A stretch of DNA of 35,710 nt from Desulfobulbaceae bacterium (GTDB taxonomy: Bacteria; Desulfobacterota; Desulfobulbia; Desulfobulbales; Desulfobulbaceae), in NCBI GenBank assembly GCA_011389815.1, contig JAABTP010000028.1, forward strand, positions 1 to 35,710, written 5' to 3'. This document shows, one piece after another, positions 35,118 through 35,710 of this stretch (positions are counted from its first letter, which is position 1; each line of letters opens with the position of its first letter). The position numbers and the translations under genes are program-made. Under the pieces are notes generated by a model. It made no database searches. It worked only from the letters and a program-made list of their open reading frames with translations, and had not been told where the DNA came from.

Positions 35118-35285
35118 GGGGTGGACTCTTTATTTCTATCACCTGAATCCGTGAAGCCATAGACCACATTTTCCCTTTTCAAGGAAAAAAGGCAATACCG
35201 CAAAACTCACACAATCAATATATATATTTACAATAATTTGCTTTTATGGTAAGAAGTACATTTTTAACCAAGCAAAAGGCTTTCC

Positions 35286-35710
35286 ATGAAAACAGCAAAG
35301 AAATTGATACCGACATGCACCCAAATCTTCCAATGCGAAATCGAAACTTGTTCGACATGTGGAGAGCCGTTAGTCAACAATTCTTATAGATCAGGCAGGA
35401 AAATAGTCCAGCAGCTTGAAGAAATTGTACAAATTGCCTACCAACCCAAGCACTGCATGAATCCTGAATGTAGCAATTACCAGCACTCACTAAAGTCAGC
35501 CCAATGGCTGCAAATAGCACCTGTCGGATGCACGTTTGGTTTTGATGTCATAGCGACGTTAGGCTGGAGGCGTCAAACAGAACACCTTATTTTCACAGAT
35601 ATTCATGCGGATTTAAAAACTCAGATAAACATAAGTGAATCTCAGGTTCGGTACCTTTACCACCATCAATATCTTCCCCTGCTTGCTTGCAATGAACGAA
35701 AAGAATTAGA
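35286..35710 (+). CDS. Zinc-ribbon transposase-like protein, 5' part, cut by window edge
   Basis: The ATG at 35286 follows AAAAGG (35274-35279). The frame stays open for 141 codons to the end of the window, so the 3' end is missing. The N-terminal part has zinc-ribbon cysteines (C22xxC25 in CSTCGEP, and CMNPEC near residue 57). It is followed by APVGCTFGFDVIATLGW, RRQTEHLIFTDIHADLK, and SESQVRYLYHHQYLPLLA, which looks like a helix-turn-helix. This pattern recalls a group of transposase-like proteins with a metal-binding N-terminus and the phrase TFGLDVI; I recognise it by eye only. The AT-rich spacer before it (35118-35285) holds no other gene that I can see. It may belong to a second mobile element to the right of the ISAs1 copy. 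Confidence 0.6.
   Translation, partial: MKTAKKLIPTCTQIFQCEIETCSTCGEPLVNNSYRSGRKIVQQLEEIVQIAYQPKHCMNPECSNYQHSLKSAQWLQIAPVGCTFGFDVIATLGWRRQTEHLIFTDIHADLKTQINISESQVRYLYHHQYLPLLACNERKEL

Overview
The window reads as chromosomal DNA of a Gram-negative anaerobe, most likely a Desulfobulbales-type member of the Desulfobacterota (formerly Deltaproteobacteria). This is inferred from the flavour of the housekeeping proteins (proS, purA, rpoZ, dnaJ, moaC, dksA) and from outer-membrane components; no search was run. There are no rRNA or tRNA genes and no CRISPR array that I can see.

Layout. (1) 171-4689, minus strand: prolyl-tRNA synthetase, a RelA/SpoT-type (p)ppGpp enzyme whose hydrolase HD motif is damaged, and a zinc-ribbon Smr protein. 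(2) 5176-10067, plus: two translationally coupled hybrid histidine kinases. A LysR regulator (10038-11006, minus) faces them and diverges from a DsbD-type thiol:disulfide reductase (11375-13240). (3) 13476-18642, plus: a housekeeping run purA, rpoZ, dnaJ, moaC, dksA, galT-like and a single-domain response regulator. It ends in an intrinsic terminator and is followed by a FolE2 (GTP cyclohydrolase IB) homologue that has lost its active-site segment. (4) 31304-19454, minus: an apparent four-gene operon encoding an MMPL/RND exporter, a LolA-like periplasmic protein, an outer-membrane beta-barrel, and a 2456-residue iterative type I polyketide synthase. Diverging from it (31660-33468, plus) is a Tat-exported flavoenzyme of the phytoene-desaturase/carotenoid-isomerase type. 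(5) 33537-35710: mobile DNA, with an older hairpin-ended remnant, a complete ISAs1-type insertion sequence with 20-bp inverted repeats and an 11-bp direct repeat, and the 5' part of a zinc-ribbon transposase-like gene cut by the window edge.

The most interesting system is block 4. The megasynthase has the domain order of enediyne and polyene PKSs (KS-AT-ACP-KR-DH-PPTase), with two hotdog thioesterase-like domains fused to its C-terminus. It therefore carries chain building, its own carrier activation and chain release in one chain. The neighbours are not enediyne core-maturation genes but a full inner-membrane to periplasm to outer-membrane export set plus a periplasmic flavoenzyme. The simplest model is a compact pathway for a polyene or polyunsaturated lipid or pigment placed in the outer membrane, analogous in logic to aryl-polyene clusters but built around one iterative type I PKS. 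Base composition changes sharply inside the PKS gene, and the block is bordered on one side by mobile elements, so acquisition or chimeric assembly is plausible.

Other notable signals: a canonical A_AAA_AAG slippery site with a downstream hairpin in the transposase gene; two dispersed repeat families, one with compensatory stem changes; and a strong sigma70-like promoter before purA.
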